Below are positions 1-7,672 of a stretch of DNA of 15,343 nucleotides, piece by piece (positions within the stretch are counted from its first letter, which is position 1; every line of letters begins with the position of its first letter). The stretch spans positions 1 to 15,343 of the forward strand of contig DAOVYR010000005.1 in NCBI GenBank assembly GCA_030635525.1. The letters run 5' to 3'. Source of the DNA: Candidatus Nanohalarchaeota archaeon (GTDB lineage Archaea; EX4484-52; B79-G9). The position numbers and the translations under genes are program-made. The notes under the pieces were generated by a model, which was not told the DNA's origin, ran no database searches, and saw only the letters and a list, made by a program, of their open reading frames with translations.

Positions 1-534
1 ATTGATGAGGTTGGCCATAGTATACAGTCTATAGGTGCGGCGCTCGGCCAGGCGTTCTGGAACCAGGCGATTGGGGCTATTTTTGTTGCGTTTGCTGCGA
101 TGGCGATTGCGGTTTTCCTAACGTTTCGCAGTCCTGTTCCTTCGCTTGCTGTGATACTTGCGGGTGTCTCGGATATAATTGTTGCTGTTGTCGGTATGAA
201 TCTTCTTGGTATCCAGTTGAGTATGGGTACGCTTGCAGGGCTTTTGATACTGATGGGTTATTCGATTGATACTGATATTCTTTTGTCTACGAGGGTCATC
301 AAAAGGAAAGGGGAAGGTACTATTAATGAGCGCATAAAGTCGTCGATGAAGACGGGTGTGACTATGTCTGTAACGTCGATTATCGCGATGACTATTTTGT
401 TTCTGGTGTCGAGTTCGCCTGCGCTTGATGATATCGCGCTTGTGATTATTATGGGTCTTTTGGCTGATATACCTTTTACATGGCTGCAGAATGTCGGTAT
501 TCTGAAAATACATATGGGGCGGATGGATAAATGA
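1..534 (+). CDS. secF: Protein-export membrane protein SecF, 3' part (5' end outside window)
   Basis: This is the last 177 residues of SecF, an accessory subunit of the Sec translocon that, with SecD, helps drive export after SecYEG insertion. The frame is open from base 1, so the start lies outside the window; the usual family length is near 280 residues. The visible part begins just before the first transmembrane helix of the C-terminal RND-like bundle (SIGAALGQAFWNQAIGA), corresponding to the conserved VGP.LG element. It continues through several hydrophobic helices, including GYSIDTDILLSTRV, the counterpart of the SecF GYS(L/I)xDTI motif, and ends in a short basic tail. The stop overlaps the secD start (ATGATGA), showing translational coupling. 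The order secF then secD is the archaeal arrangement, the reverse of bacterial secDF. Identification is secure from motifs and neighbour. Confidence 0.96.
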   Translation: MDEVGHSIQSIGAALGQAFWNQAIGAIFVAFAAMAIAVFLTFRSPVPSLAVILAGVSDIIVAVVGMNLLGIQLSMGTLAGLLILMGYSIDTDILLSTRVIKRKGEGTINERIKSSMKTGVTMSVTSIIAMTILFLVSSSPALDDIALVIIMGLLADIPFTWLQNVGILKIHMGRMDK

Positions 535-1988
535 TGAATTTTAAGCAACTGCTGAAGGAGCCGAGAATTATTATTGTGGTGGTTTTTATACTTCTTGCAG
601 TGCTGGCTATAGGGCCGTATCCTGTGATGAATGATGAGGGCACTATGTCATTTGATTCGAATATCAAGCAGGGCATTGATATGAAAGGTGGTGCGAGGGC
701 GCTGATTCATCTGAAGGATGCTACGGATGATAATCTCAGGAAGACGATTATTGTGCTTGAGAAGAGGATTGATTCTTATGGTGTTAAGGAGAAGCAGATA
801 CGCCCGGTTGAGATTGAAGGGGAATGGTATATACAGCTGGAGATGGCGGGTGCTGATGAGGAAGAACTGAAGGAGCTTATACAGAGGCAGGGTAAGTTTG
901 AGGCTACGATAGATAGGAATATCACTGTTGAGAATGGCACTGCTATGTTTAATTTTAATCAGAAGCCGTATGATATTGTTTCCCTGTCTTCGGGTGCGAT
1001 AGAGATCGATGGTGTTGTGCTTGAGGTTAGTGATACTATTGAGCTTGAGGGAATACGGCTTAAGTATGTGAACCGGACAGATGATGATGTTATAATTTTG
1101 AGGGCGTTTGTGATAGCGGGTGAGGATGTTAAGCAGGTGTTTAGGGATGCGCAGCATGCAAGGATATCCGGTGCAGGGGACAATTGGCATTTTGAGTTTT
1201 CGATAACTTTATCTTCTGAGGCTGCACAGAGGTTTGCTGCTGTTACGAGTGATCTTTCGAAGGATTTTTCGAATGGCAGAAGTTATCTTTCGAGTAATAT
1301 TGACCTGTATCTTGATGATGATCTTGTTGATTCGCTGAGGATTTCTTCTGATCTGCAGGGGAAGATTCAGCCGGAGATACAGATTAGCGGGCCGGGTGAT
1401 TCGAGAGATGATGCATGGAGGAATATGAACCAGTTGCAGTCGATACTTGAGTCCGGGGCTTTGCCGACGGAAATTGAGATTGTGCAGATGAATACTATTT
1501 CGCCGACGCTTGGGGAGGAGTTTATGAAATCGGCGGTTATCGCGATATTGTTTTCTATTCTTGCTGTGAGTGTTGTGATATATTTTAGATATAAGGATCC
1601 GAGGATAGTCATTCCGATTATATTGACATCGTGTACTGAGGTTTTGTTGATTTTCGGGTTTGCTGCGTTTATACAGTGGACTATTGATCTTGCGGCAATT
1701 GCCGGTATTATTGCTGCTATAGGGAGTGGTGTGGATGACCAGATTATTATTACTGATGAGAGTGATAAGAAGAAGAAGGATGAGCTTAGTCTGAAGCGCA
1801 AGCTTAAGCGAGCGTTCTTTATTATTTTTGCGTCTGCTGCGACTACGATTGCGGTGATGGTGCCGCTTTTGACTGTCGGCGCCGGCGGTGTGCGTGGATT
1901 TGCGTTTACGACTATTATTGGTGTGGTTATCGGGGTCTTGTTTACGAGACCGGCGTTTGCGAAGGTTATTGAGTATCTTAGACGGTAG
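531..1988 (+). CDS. secD: Protein-export membrane protein SecD
   Basis: This 485-residue protein is the partner of SecF in the membrane complex that assists late steps of Sec-dependent export. It has one N-terminal membrane helix (about residues 12-28), then the SecD signature GIDMKGG (48-54) at the start of a large extracytoplasmic domain. A C-terminal helix bundle begins near the conserved SPTLGEEF. The helix motif GVDDQIIITDE carries acidic residues D402 and D403, matching the family's proton-pathway aspartates. The length is normal for archaeal SecD. The start is ATG 531 or the adjacent ATG 534; both overlap or touch the secF stop. The next gene begins on the base after its stop, so the three genes are probably one transcript. 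The promoter is upstream of the window. Confidence 0.97.
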   Translation: MMNFKQLLKEPRIIIVVVFILLAVLAIGPYPVMNDEGTMSFDSNIKQGIDMKGGARALIHLKDATDDNLRKTIIVLEKRIDSYGVKEKQIRPVEIEGEWYIQLEMAGADEEELKELIQRQGKFEATIDRNITVENGTAMFNFNQKPYDIVSLSSGAIEIDGVVLEVSDTIELEGIRLKYVNRTDDDVIILRAFVIAGEDVKQVFRDAQHARISGAGDNWHFEFSITLSSEAAQRFAAVTSDLSKDFSNGRSYLSSNIDLYLDDDLVDSLRISSDLQGKIQPEIQISGPGDSRDDAWRNMNQLQSILESGALPTEIEIVQMNTISPTLGEEFMKSAVIAILFSILAVSVVIYFRYKDPRIVIPIILTSCTEVLLIFGFAAFIQWTIDLAAIAGIIAAIGSGVDDQIIITDESDKKKKDELSLKRKLKRAFFIIFASAATTIAVMVPLLTVGAGGVRGFAFTTIIGVVIGVLFTRPAFAKVIEYLRR

Positions 1989-2939
1989 ATGCGGATGATT
2001 CATTTTGTGTGCGGCGGCGCAGGGTTTATCGGGAGTAATTTGTGTGAGCGGTTGCTTTCTTCTTGTGAGGATAAGGTTGTGGTCTATGATAATTTTTCTT
2101 CCGGCAGGATGGAGTTTCTGGATGGGTGCAGGAAGGATTCCAGGCTGAAAATTGTCCGGGGCGATGTTCTTGATGCGGGGAAGCTTGGGCGTGCGATGAA
2201 GGGTGCTGATGTTGTGTGGCATCTTGCGGCTAACCCGGATGTGAGGGTTGGTGCAGAGGATACTTATGTTCATGTTGAGCAGAATATTTTGGCGACGCGC
2301 AATGTTTTGGAGGCGATGCGCAAGAATAAGATAGGGCGTATTGCGTTTACTTCTACTTCTACTGTTTACGGGGAGGCGACAGTTATACCGACTCCCGAGG
2401 GTTACGGGCCGTGTGTTCCGATTTCTTTGTACGGAGCGTCGAAGCTTGCGTGTGAGGCGCTTATCTCTTCGTATTGTTTTACGTTTGATATGTCTTGTGT
2501 GATTTACCGGTTTGCGAATTGCGTGGGCCGGCGGGGTACGCATGGGGTGATTTTTGATTTTGTTAATAAGCTTCGGGACAATCCCAAAGAGCTTGAGATT
2601 CTGGGGGATGGCAGGCAGAATAAGTCTTATTTTCTTGTGGATGATTGTGTGGATGCGATGATTTATGCGCAGGGGATGCAAAAAAAGAGGGTGGAGATTT
2701 ATAATGTCGGGTCTTCTGATATGATTACTGTTACTGAGCTTGCGAAGATTGTTGTTTCTGAGATGGGGCTTAAGTGTGTGAAGTTTCGCTATACCGGCGG
2801 TGTGGATGGGGGGCGCGGCTGGAAGGGGGATGTTAAGGTTATGCTGCTTTCGGTTGAGAAACTTTCGGGGTCAGGTTATAAGGTGAAGTGTGGTTCTTCC
2901 CAGGCTCTGAGGGAAGCGGTCCGGTGTATGATTGGGTGA
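1989..2939 (+). CDS. NAD-dependent epimerase/dehydratase, UDP-glucose 4-epimerase-like
   Basis: This 316-residue protein is an extended short-chain dehydrogenase acting on nucleotide sugars, most like archaeal UDP-hexose 4-epimerases. The Rossmann motif GGAGFIG is at 9-15, an acidic residue ends strand 2 (D34, VVYDN), HLAA is at 78-81, TSTSTVYG at 121-128, and the catalytic YxxxK pair is Y148/K152 (YGASK). The residue before the glycine motif is Cys (VCGGAG) where Thr is usual. Substrate cannot be told from sequence; dehydratases or other epimerases of this family remain possible. The gene starts on the base after the secD stop; ATG 1995 is an alternative start that would give the more typical short N-terminus MIHFVCGG. 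Its stop directly abuts the convergent NAC gene. It may supply sugars for surface polymers or protein glycosylation (inference). Confidence 0.9.
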   Translation: MRMIHFVCGGAGFIGSNLCERLLSSCEDKVVVYDNFSSGRMEFLDGCRKDSRLKIVRGDVLDAGKLGRAMKGADVVWHLAANPDVRVGAEDTYVHVEQNILATRNVLEAMRKNKIGRIAFTSTSTVYGEATVIPTPEGYGPCVPISLYGASKLACEALISSYCFTFDMSCVIYRFANCVGRRGTHGVIFDFVNKLRDNPKELEILGDGRQNKSYFLVDDCVDAMIYAQGMQKKRVEIYNVGSSDMITVTELAKIVVSEMGLKCVKFRYTGGVDGGRGWKGDVKVMLLSVEKLSGSGYKVKCGSSQALREAVRCMIG

Positions 2940-3284
2940 TTATCCTTTTGTTAGAATTAGTATGGCTTCTGCGAGGTCGCCTTCGGTTTCTTTGAGCGCA
3001 TCTTCTGCTTCGCTTTTTTCGCAGTTTGTCTGGTCCATTACCATCTGGATGTCGTCGTCTGTGTATTTCGGGGTGTCTTCGTCGATGCTGCGCTCGGTTG
3101 TTTCGCCTGATATCTGGAATGAGTTCTGGCCCATCATGTTGACTTTCTGGATTGAGGGGTTTGTTATTATTATTTCCTTGTCTGCGCATCTGATGATGAC
3201 TTCGTCTGCTTCGATGTTCTGGCTCTGGATGCCCATCTGTTTCATCATCTTTTCCATTTGCCGGGGGTTCATTTTTGGCATCAT
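2940..3284 (-). CDS. nac: Nascent polypeptide-associated complex protein (archaeal NAC)
   Basis: This 114-residue protein is the archaeal homologue of eukaryotic alpha-NAC; it forms a homodimer that binds ribosomes and nascent chains in the cytoplasm. A Met- and Lys-rich N-terminus (MNPRQMEKMMKQMGI) is typical of archaeal NAC. It is followed by the NAC beta-domain (about 22-65, including VIIRCADKEIII and NPSIQKVNMMGQNSFQISG) and a C-terminal UBA domain (about 76-113, DDIQMVMDQTNCEKSEAEDALKE split over three helices). The length matches the family (about 110-120). Two ATGs lie in tandem at 3284 and 3281. It is convergent with the epimerase, with no bases between the stops. A TATA box lies about 42 bp upstream, giving a predicted leader of about 15 nt. 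Confidence 0.96.
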   Translation of the reverse strand: MMPKMNPRQMEKMMKQMGIQSQNIEADEVIIRCADKEIIITNPSIQKVNMMGQNSFQISGETTERSIDEDTPKYTDDDIQMVMDQTNCEKSEAEDALKETEGDLAEAILILTKG

Positions 3285-3320
3285 TGTTTTTTTCGCCTGT
3301 TACTGGTGTATTGGGTGGGA

Positions 3321-3330
3321 AATATTTAAA
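3321..3330 (-). promoter_or_regulatory. TATA box of the NAC gene
   Basis: On the minus strand the sequence reads TTTAAATATT, centred about 42 bp upstream of the NAC start. With the usual archaeal spacing of about 26-27 bp, transcription would begin near 3300, leaving a short leader of about 15 nt that contains a weak purine-rich AGGCGA. Confidence 0.6.
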
Positions 3331-3339
3331 TGTTTGTTC

Positions 3340-3598
3340 GTTGTTGTTTAGTCTTCTGGGTATGGGTCGTCTAAAAATTCTGAATGTATATAACTGATTA
3401 GCTTAATTCCTTGTTGTGGTATGTGTTTACAGCAATTATTAGCTTATCAAATGAAATGTTCTCTTATGATTTCTGGATATTTTCAATGAATTTTATCTCT
3501 TTGTCTAATTCATTAGGGTTTTATGTTTTTCTAATAATTCAATTGTGCATATTCACCCTGAAAGCAGTACCCATGTTTATTTTTGTATCGTCTGCGTT
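3340..3598. other. AT-rich gene-free stretch downstream of the 460-aa protein gene
   Basis: No convincing gene is seen in either direction. The plus-strand frame across 3411-3641 has no family features. On the minus strand two short overlapping frames between about 3460 and 3550 read as charged, helix-like peptide (ELLEKHKTLMN, then NELDKEIKFIENIQKS one frame over) and look like a decayed small gene rather than a working one. The stretch is clearly more AT-rich than the genes on either side. No stable hairpin or repeat was noticed. Confidence 0.4.
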
Positions 3599-4981
3599 TT
3601 ATGAGGGGGGGTTGAAGCATAGTTCTTCGTTAAATTCCTGATTGCATGCATATATGTCAAAGCAAGCCATGTGTTCATTGCAATATGCATTTTCACTCTT
3701 CTTAAAGAAGAGGTCTGCTTTTTTGTTTTCATATATGGTATTGTGTCTGCTCATGTCTGCTGGCGGTGTTGATGGTGTGGTGGTTCCGGGGTTTGCTGTT
3801 CCTGTGCATGTAGATATGCCTATGCATTCGCTGTAGTCACAGCCGACAGAAATCATTTCTTTGATGACCCATGTGAGGTACTTTTCTCCAGTCTCATTAT
3901 CGGCGGGTATTTTGTATTTCCTGTCTACGCAGGTTATTTTTATGGATATTGAGTGGGCTTCAATGCACTCCTTTTCGACAGTGCATGTGACATATTCATC
4001 AAAGTGACCATAGAATTTTGAATTTGCTTCTACCAGATTAAATATACTTTTAAGTTGACCTGTACTGATGCAACAACAGTTGGGGTCTGTTTCATAACCG
4101 CAGGTTACGGTGCCTTTACCATCCACACATGGATTTTCATGGTGTGTTCCGTTCCTGTGTGTGCATACCTCTGTCTCGTTGCAATCCGGGTCTGTTTCCT
4201 TGTCGCAGTCCGGCGGGTCCAGTACAGTTTCACATGTCACATCACATGGATTTAGGCAGATCTCTCCGGCTCCATAATCGTACCTGCATACATATCTGTC
4301 TTCGCAATCTGTTTGTGGATCACAGTCAGTTTGACTGTCATGCATGTTTTTTACTTCCATGAGGATGGAATCTTCCATTTCTGCTTCGAGCAGCCTGTAG
4401 TACATCCAGAAGAATCTGTTGTATTCTGCCCTGCCTTTTATGTCTCCAATGTATTTGTGGGTGGTTCCGTCTTCTTTGCTGTAGAGTGAGCCGCCCAGTC
4501 CTGTTATATCCCACCCGTCGCAGGCTTCGGGATAGTTTGTCTGTGGGCACTGGTATGCTACTTCAGGGTAGATTCCTGAGCATGTGTATGGTTCTATGTT
4601 TACGTTTAGTACGTCATAAATGTCTGTGGAGTCGTCAAGGAATGCGTTTAGGTTATTTAGTGTCTCGTTGCTTAAGGTGTAGAGGATTTCATGGAATGTT
4701 GGTGGCGTTCTTACGCCGTTGCAAAACCATACTCTTTCTGTACCCATTCCACCACCTGCTTTTGCAATGGTCAGGGCAGCGTCGTTTGAGGCGTGTTCCA
4801 GTATGGGTTCTGAAATACTTTTTACTGTTTCCATCTTTGAGCGGAGAGCATCCTGGTTGTCTGATATTCTCTCTGTATAGTCTACACCTGCTGTGGATTG
4901 ATAGTTCATCCATGCAAGGAAGAATGCTACAGCGATTACTGCAACGATTGCAATGGAGGACATGCTATATGCTTTCTTCAT
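3599..4981 (-). CDS. Secreted, membrane-anchored Cys-rich protein (460 aa), paralogue with Cys-rich insert
   Basis: I do not recognise the family. The N-terminus MKKAY followed by a hydrophobic span (about 8-24) predicts a single membrane anchor or signal with the rest outside the cell. The body has about 30 cysteines and several N-x-S/T sequons, as in extracellular disulfide-bonded proteins. It is a close paralogue of the 376-aa protein at 6397-7527: residues 1-210 match at 193 of 210 positions and 304-386 at 56 of 83. Between them lies an extra segment of about 76 residues (about 227-302) rich in Cys, Asp, Thr and Pro (CDVTCETVLDPPDCDKETD), absent from the other copy. A Thr/Pro linker (NPGTTTPSTPPADM) lies near 397-410, and the C-terminus has four spaced Cys. 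The start is ATG 4981, with a TATA box 28 bp upstream that suggests leaderless initiation. The VWA gene lies just upstream in transcription order. Confidence 0.88.
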   Translation of the reverse strand: MKKAYSMSSIAIVAVIAVAFFLAWMNYQSTAGVDYTERISDNQDALRSKMETVKSISEPILEHASNDAALTIAKAGGGMGTERVWFCNGVRTPPTFHEILYTLSNETLNNLNAFLDDSTDIYDVLNVNIEPYTCSGIYPEVAYQCPQTNYPEACDGWDITGLGGSLYSKEDGTTHKYIGDIKGRAEYNRFFWMYYRLLEAEMEDSILMEVKNMHDSQTDCDPQTDCEDRYVCRYDYGAGEICLNPCDVTCETVLDPPDCDKETDPDCNETEVCTHRNGTHHENPCVDGKGTVTCGYETDPNCCCISTGQLKSIFNLVEANSKFYGHFDEYVTCTVEKECIEAHSISIKITCVDRKYKIPADNETGEKYLTWVIKEMISVGCDYSECIGISTCTGTANPGTTTPSTPPADMSRHNTIYENKKADLFFKKSENAYCNEHMACFDIYACNQEFNEELCFNPPS

Positions 4982-5004
4982 ACGGTTATTTTATTGTTGT
5001 TGTA

Positions 5005-5014
5005 GTATATAAAT
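5005..5014 (-). promoter_or_regulatory. TATA box of the 460-aa protein gene
   Basis: The minus strand reads ATTTATATAC, centred about 28 bp upstream of the ATG at 4981. A transcript starting 26-27 bp downstream would begin at or next to the start codon. Spacing and flanking bases (AACAATAA between box and ATG) match the promoter of the paralogue at 7527, so the promoter was copied with the gene. Confidence 0.7.
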
Positions 5015-5089
5015 TTTGTATAATTTTCTTATCAACATCTGTTTAAGTTCAGTATTCAAGGCGAACACGAGGCAGAATGATGTGTGGGT

Positions 5090-6313
5090 CTAGTTCCATT
5101 GTTTGAGGATTGCGTTTATGTAGAGGCCCGGTATTGGTGTCGGTGCAGGTATGACGTAGCTGTGGATTCTTTTGTCAACCGGCGGGGTTGTGCCTAGTTC
5201 AAATGATACGTCCGGTATGGGTTGCGATAATACGATATCTCTGATGGCTTTGGATACGTCTTTCGGGTTGTCTACGGTGTACATTCCCGCGCCTGTGCCG
5301 TCTGATAATGTGGTCATGAATTCGGTTAGCTTTTCTTCGCCTGCGCATGTGTAGGGTATTGGTCCTGCGCGGCATTGGGAGCGGAATCTGTCCGGTACAT
5401 TGCAGGGATTTGCTTTCAGGGTGAATATGTTCATTTTTGCGTCTGCTGCGTTTGCCCTGTCTATGAGGGCGTCAATAGCGTTCTCTTTGTCTGTGCAGGT
5501 TGTTTCGGGAGGGGTGCATGAGGGTCTGTCGGGGCAGCATGCTTCGGTTACGATGCCCTCGTAGTGTTCGCAGCCGCAGCCTTCGCAGCCGCTCGGGGGT
5601 TCGTCAGAGAGTATGATTCCTACTTTTGCGCTTACTTTGCCCCAATCGTCTAGTTTTTCGTCGATGAGGCATTTCATGCCTCTTGCCCATGCTTCATTTT
5701 TGTTGGTGCTTCCGACGTTGCAGTCGACCATATAGGTCCTGAAGCAGGGGTTGTTCTTTTCCATTTCGTGGAACATGTTCCTGTAGTATTGTCCTGTCGG
5801 GAGGAAGTAGAGTTTGAAGGCTACTCTGCGGTCGGTGGTTTCTTCTACTTCGTCTATAATGTATTGTATATTGTGCCTGATGTCTTCTATCTCCTCTTTC
5901 ATGCTGACTGATACGTCGAGGACCATGATGACGTATATCTGGTATCGCGGCGCGTGGGGTAGTTCCAGATGCCAGTGTCCTTCACCATAGATTAGGTCGA
6001 GTCTTTCTGTGAGTTCTTCGAAGACATCTACTGTTATCGGGTCGTCGACGGGTCCGAATTCCAGTACGCCTTTTTCGAAGAAGCCTGCGAGTCCTATGAG
6101 TTCTACGAATGTCCTGTTTGTGGCGGGTTCGGTTATGACTATGAATGTGTTGGCTCCTGCGTTGAAGTACTTCTCTTCATGGGATTCCTGTGCGATGTGC
6201 ATTACTTCTGCTTTCTGGTCGGATGTTACGAGCCTCAGTGCCAGCATGGAGATTATGGCAACTACTACTAATACTAAAAAACCCAGAATTTCGATTGTCT
6301 GACCTTTTTTCAT
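5090..6313 (-). CDS. Secreted VWA-domain protein with pilin-like N-terminal signal and Cys-rich insert
   Basis: This 407-residue protein carries a von Willebrand factor A domain, a fold used for metal-dependent adhesion and protein binding. The N-terminus MKKGQTIEILGFLVLVVVAII looks like an archaeal class III (pilin-type) signal: a short basic stretch, G then Q at a possible cleavage site, Glu at +4, then a hydrophobic helix. The VWA domain spans about 124-362. Its MIDAS motif is DVSVS (D133, S135, S137), T203 may be the third ligand, and ILSDEPP supplies D237. Just after that strand sits a Cys-rich insert (C243, C246, C248, C259, C260, C266, C273). Further Cys at 190, 198, 215, 304, 314 and 323 suggest an extracellular disulfide-bonded protein. 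It sits between two paralogous secreted proteins on the same strand, so a joint surface complex is plausible. It has no clear TATA box of its own. Confidence 0.9.
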   Translation of the reverse strand: MKKGQTIEILGFLVLVVVAIISMLALRLVTSDQKAEVMHIAQESHEEKYFNAGANTFIVITEPATNRTFVELIGLAGFFEKGVLEFGPVDDPITVDVFEELTERLDLIYGEGHWHLELPHAPRYQIYVIMVLDVSVSMKEEIEDIRHNIQYIIDEVEETTDRRVAFKLYFLPTGQYYRNMFHEMEKNNPCFRTYMVDCNVGSTNKNEAWARGMKCLIDEKLDDWGKVSAKVGIILSDEPPSGCEGCGCEHYEGIVTEACCPDRPSCTPPETTCTDKENAIDALIDRANAADAKMNIFTLKANPCNVPDRFRSQCRAGPIPYTCAGEEKLTEFMTTLSDGTGAGMYTVDNPKDVSKAIRDIVLSQPIPDVSFELGTTPPVDKRIHSYVIPAPTPIPGLYINAILKQWN

Positions 6314-6369
6314 TTTATCACAAACATTATCGTGAAATGAGAAATGTTGAAAATGTTAAAGATTTCTAA

Positions 6370-6387
6370 GCCGGTCCATTGACCGGC
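6370..6387 (-). terminator. GC-rich hairpin between the 376-aa gene and the VWA gene
   Basis: A perfect 7-bp inverted repeat GCCGGTC/GACCGGC with a CATT loop lies 9 nt past the stop of the 376-aa gene and 56 bp before the VWA start. It is not followed by a long T run on the minus strand, so it may be an RNA-stability or processing element as well as a weak terminator. Confidence 0.4.
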
Positions 6388-6396
6388 GGTTGTTCA

Positions 6397-7527
6397 TTAT
6401 TCGGAAGAACTGAAACATAGTTTTCCTTCTTCGAAAGGAGGTGCGCATCTGTCTATGTCGAAGCATCTCATGTGGTTGTTGCAGTATGTTCCGCTTGCGA
6501 AGAAAAGATCGCTTACTGTATTGTCCTGTTCGACTCCGGCCATGTTGGCAGGTGGTTCGCCAGAGGCTCCTCCTGATTCACCGCTGCCGATGATTACACA
6601 TTGTTCGTATTCACAGCCAACGGTGATCATCTCTTTGATGATCCATGTGAGGTATCTTTCTCCTGTCTCGTCGTCGCCTGGTATCTTGTATTTTTTGTCT
6701 GTGCATGTAATTTTGATGGATAGTGCGTGCAGTTCCTGACAGTCTTTCTCGACTTCGCATGTGACGTATTCGTCGAAGTGGCCGAAGAATTCGGATGATG
6801 CAAGTACTCTCCCGAAGATGGCTGTAAGGTTGCCGGAGGTTATGCAGCAGTCAAGGTCGTCAGGTTCGCAGTTTACTTCTATGGCGTAAAGGTCTTTGAC
6901 TTCTGCGAGTATTGAGTCCTGCATTTCTGCTTCGAGGAGCCTGTAGTACATCCAGAAGAATCTGTTGTAGTCTGCCTTGCCTTTTATGTCTCCTATGTAT
7001 TTGTGGGTGGTTTCGTCTTCTTTGCTGTAGAGTGAGCCTCCCAGTCCTGTGATGTTCCATCCGTCGCAGGCTTCAGGGTAGTCTTCTGCTGGGCATTTTA
7101 TTGCTATTTCTGGGTAGATTCCTGAGCATGTGTATGGTTCTATGTTTACGTTCAGTACGTCATAAATATCTGTGGAATCATCAAGGTAAGCGTTTAGGTT
7201 GTTGAGTGTCTCGTTGCTTAAGGAGTAGAGGATTTCATGGAATGTTGGCGGCGCTCTTACGCCGTCGCAGAACCATACTCTTTCTGTACCCATTCCACCA
7301 CCTGCTTTTGCAATGGTCAGGGCTGCGTCATTTGACGCGTGTTCCAGTATTGGTTCTGAAATGCTTTTGACTGTTTCCATTTTTGAGCGGAGTGCATCCT
7401 GATTGTCTGAAATTCTTTCTGTATAGTCTACGCCTGCTGTGGATTGATAGTTCATCCATGCAAGGAAGAATGCTACAGCGATTACTGCAACAATTGCAAT
7501 GGATGATATAGAATATGCTTTTTTCAT
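6397..7527 (-). CDS. Secreted, membrane-anchored Cys-rich protein (376 aa), paralogue of the 460-aa protein
   Basis: Family not recognised. The protein starts MKKAYSISSIAIVAVIAVAF, a short basic head and one hydrophobic span (about 8-24), then an acidic extracellular body with 16 cysteines (87, 134, 145, 154, 220, 227, 228, 257, 263, 275, 305, 310, 349, 355, 361, 371). It is nearly identical to the 460-aa paralogue at the N-terminus (one difference in the first 87 residues) but lacks that protein's Cys-rich insert; here the junction is the short NCEPDDLDCC at 219-228. A Gly/Ser-rich linker (GSGESGGASGEPP) replaces the Thr/Pro linker of the other copy. The conserved block YNRFFWMYYRLLEAEM (187-202) is a likely structural core. 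It is the first gene of the three-gene cassette, with its own TATA box about 28 bp upstream of ATG 7527. Confidence 0.88.
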   Translation of the reverse strand: MKKAYSISSIAIVAVIAVAFFLAWMNYQSTAGVDYTERISDNQDALRSKMETVKSISEPILEHASNDAALTIAKAGGGMGTERVWFCDGVRAPPTFHEILYSLSNETLNNLNAYLDDSTDIYDVLNVNIEPYTCSGIYPEIAIKCPAEDYPEACDGWNITGLGGSLYSKEDETTHKYIGDIKGKADYNRFFWMYYRLLEAEMQDSILAEVKDLYAIEVNCEPDDLDCCITSGNLTAIFGRVLASSEFFGHFDEYVTCEVEKDCQELHALSIKITCTDKKYKIPGDDETGERYLTWIIKEMITVGCEYEQCVIIGSGESGGASGEPPANMAGVEQDNTVSDLFFASGTYCNNHMRCFDIDRCAPPFEEGKLCFSSSE

Positions 7528-7550
7528 AACATGTTGTTATTGTTTTTACT

Positions 7551-7560
7551 GTATATAAAG
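7551..7560 (-). promoter_or_regulatory. TATA box of the 376-aa protein gene
   Basis: The minus strand reads CTTTATATAC, centred about 28 bp upstream of the ATG at 7527, so transcription should begin essentially at the start codon (leaderless). It stands back to back with the promoter of the TctA-like gene about 40 bp away. Confidence 0.7.
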
Positions 7561-7590
7561 ATTTGTTTTTTGTGTTCTGGATGCGGTGTG

Positions 7591-7600
7591 ATATATAAGT
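7591..7600 (+). promoter_or_regulatory. TATA box of the TctA-like permease gene
   Basis: ATATATAAGT gives a predicted transcript start near 7622, leaving a leader of about 50 nt before GTG 7673. The leader is G/T-rich with a possible ribosome-binding GAGGG at 7647-7651 and two tiny upstream reading frames (ATG at 7661 and 7666). Confidence 0.55.
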
Positions 7601-7672
7601 TTTTGTGGGTATTATGTATGTTTTTGGGTTATTGTGTGTGTGGTTTGAGGGTAAGTTCAGATGAGATGAGTT

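Noticed and set aside
1209..2681. Long minus-strand frame (490 aa) opposite secD and the epimerase
   Set aside because: It is antisense to two secure genes, is very rich in Arg, Asn, His and Lys with no family features, and arises from the strand base bias.
3530..3611. Frameshifted extension of the 460-aa protein through a run of seven C (minus strand)
   Set aside because: Slippage at 3605-3611 would add about 23 residues, but the annotated end (LCFNPPS) already lines up with the paralogue's end (LCFSSSE), so no extension is needed.
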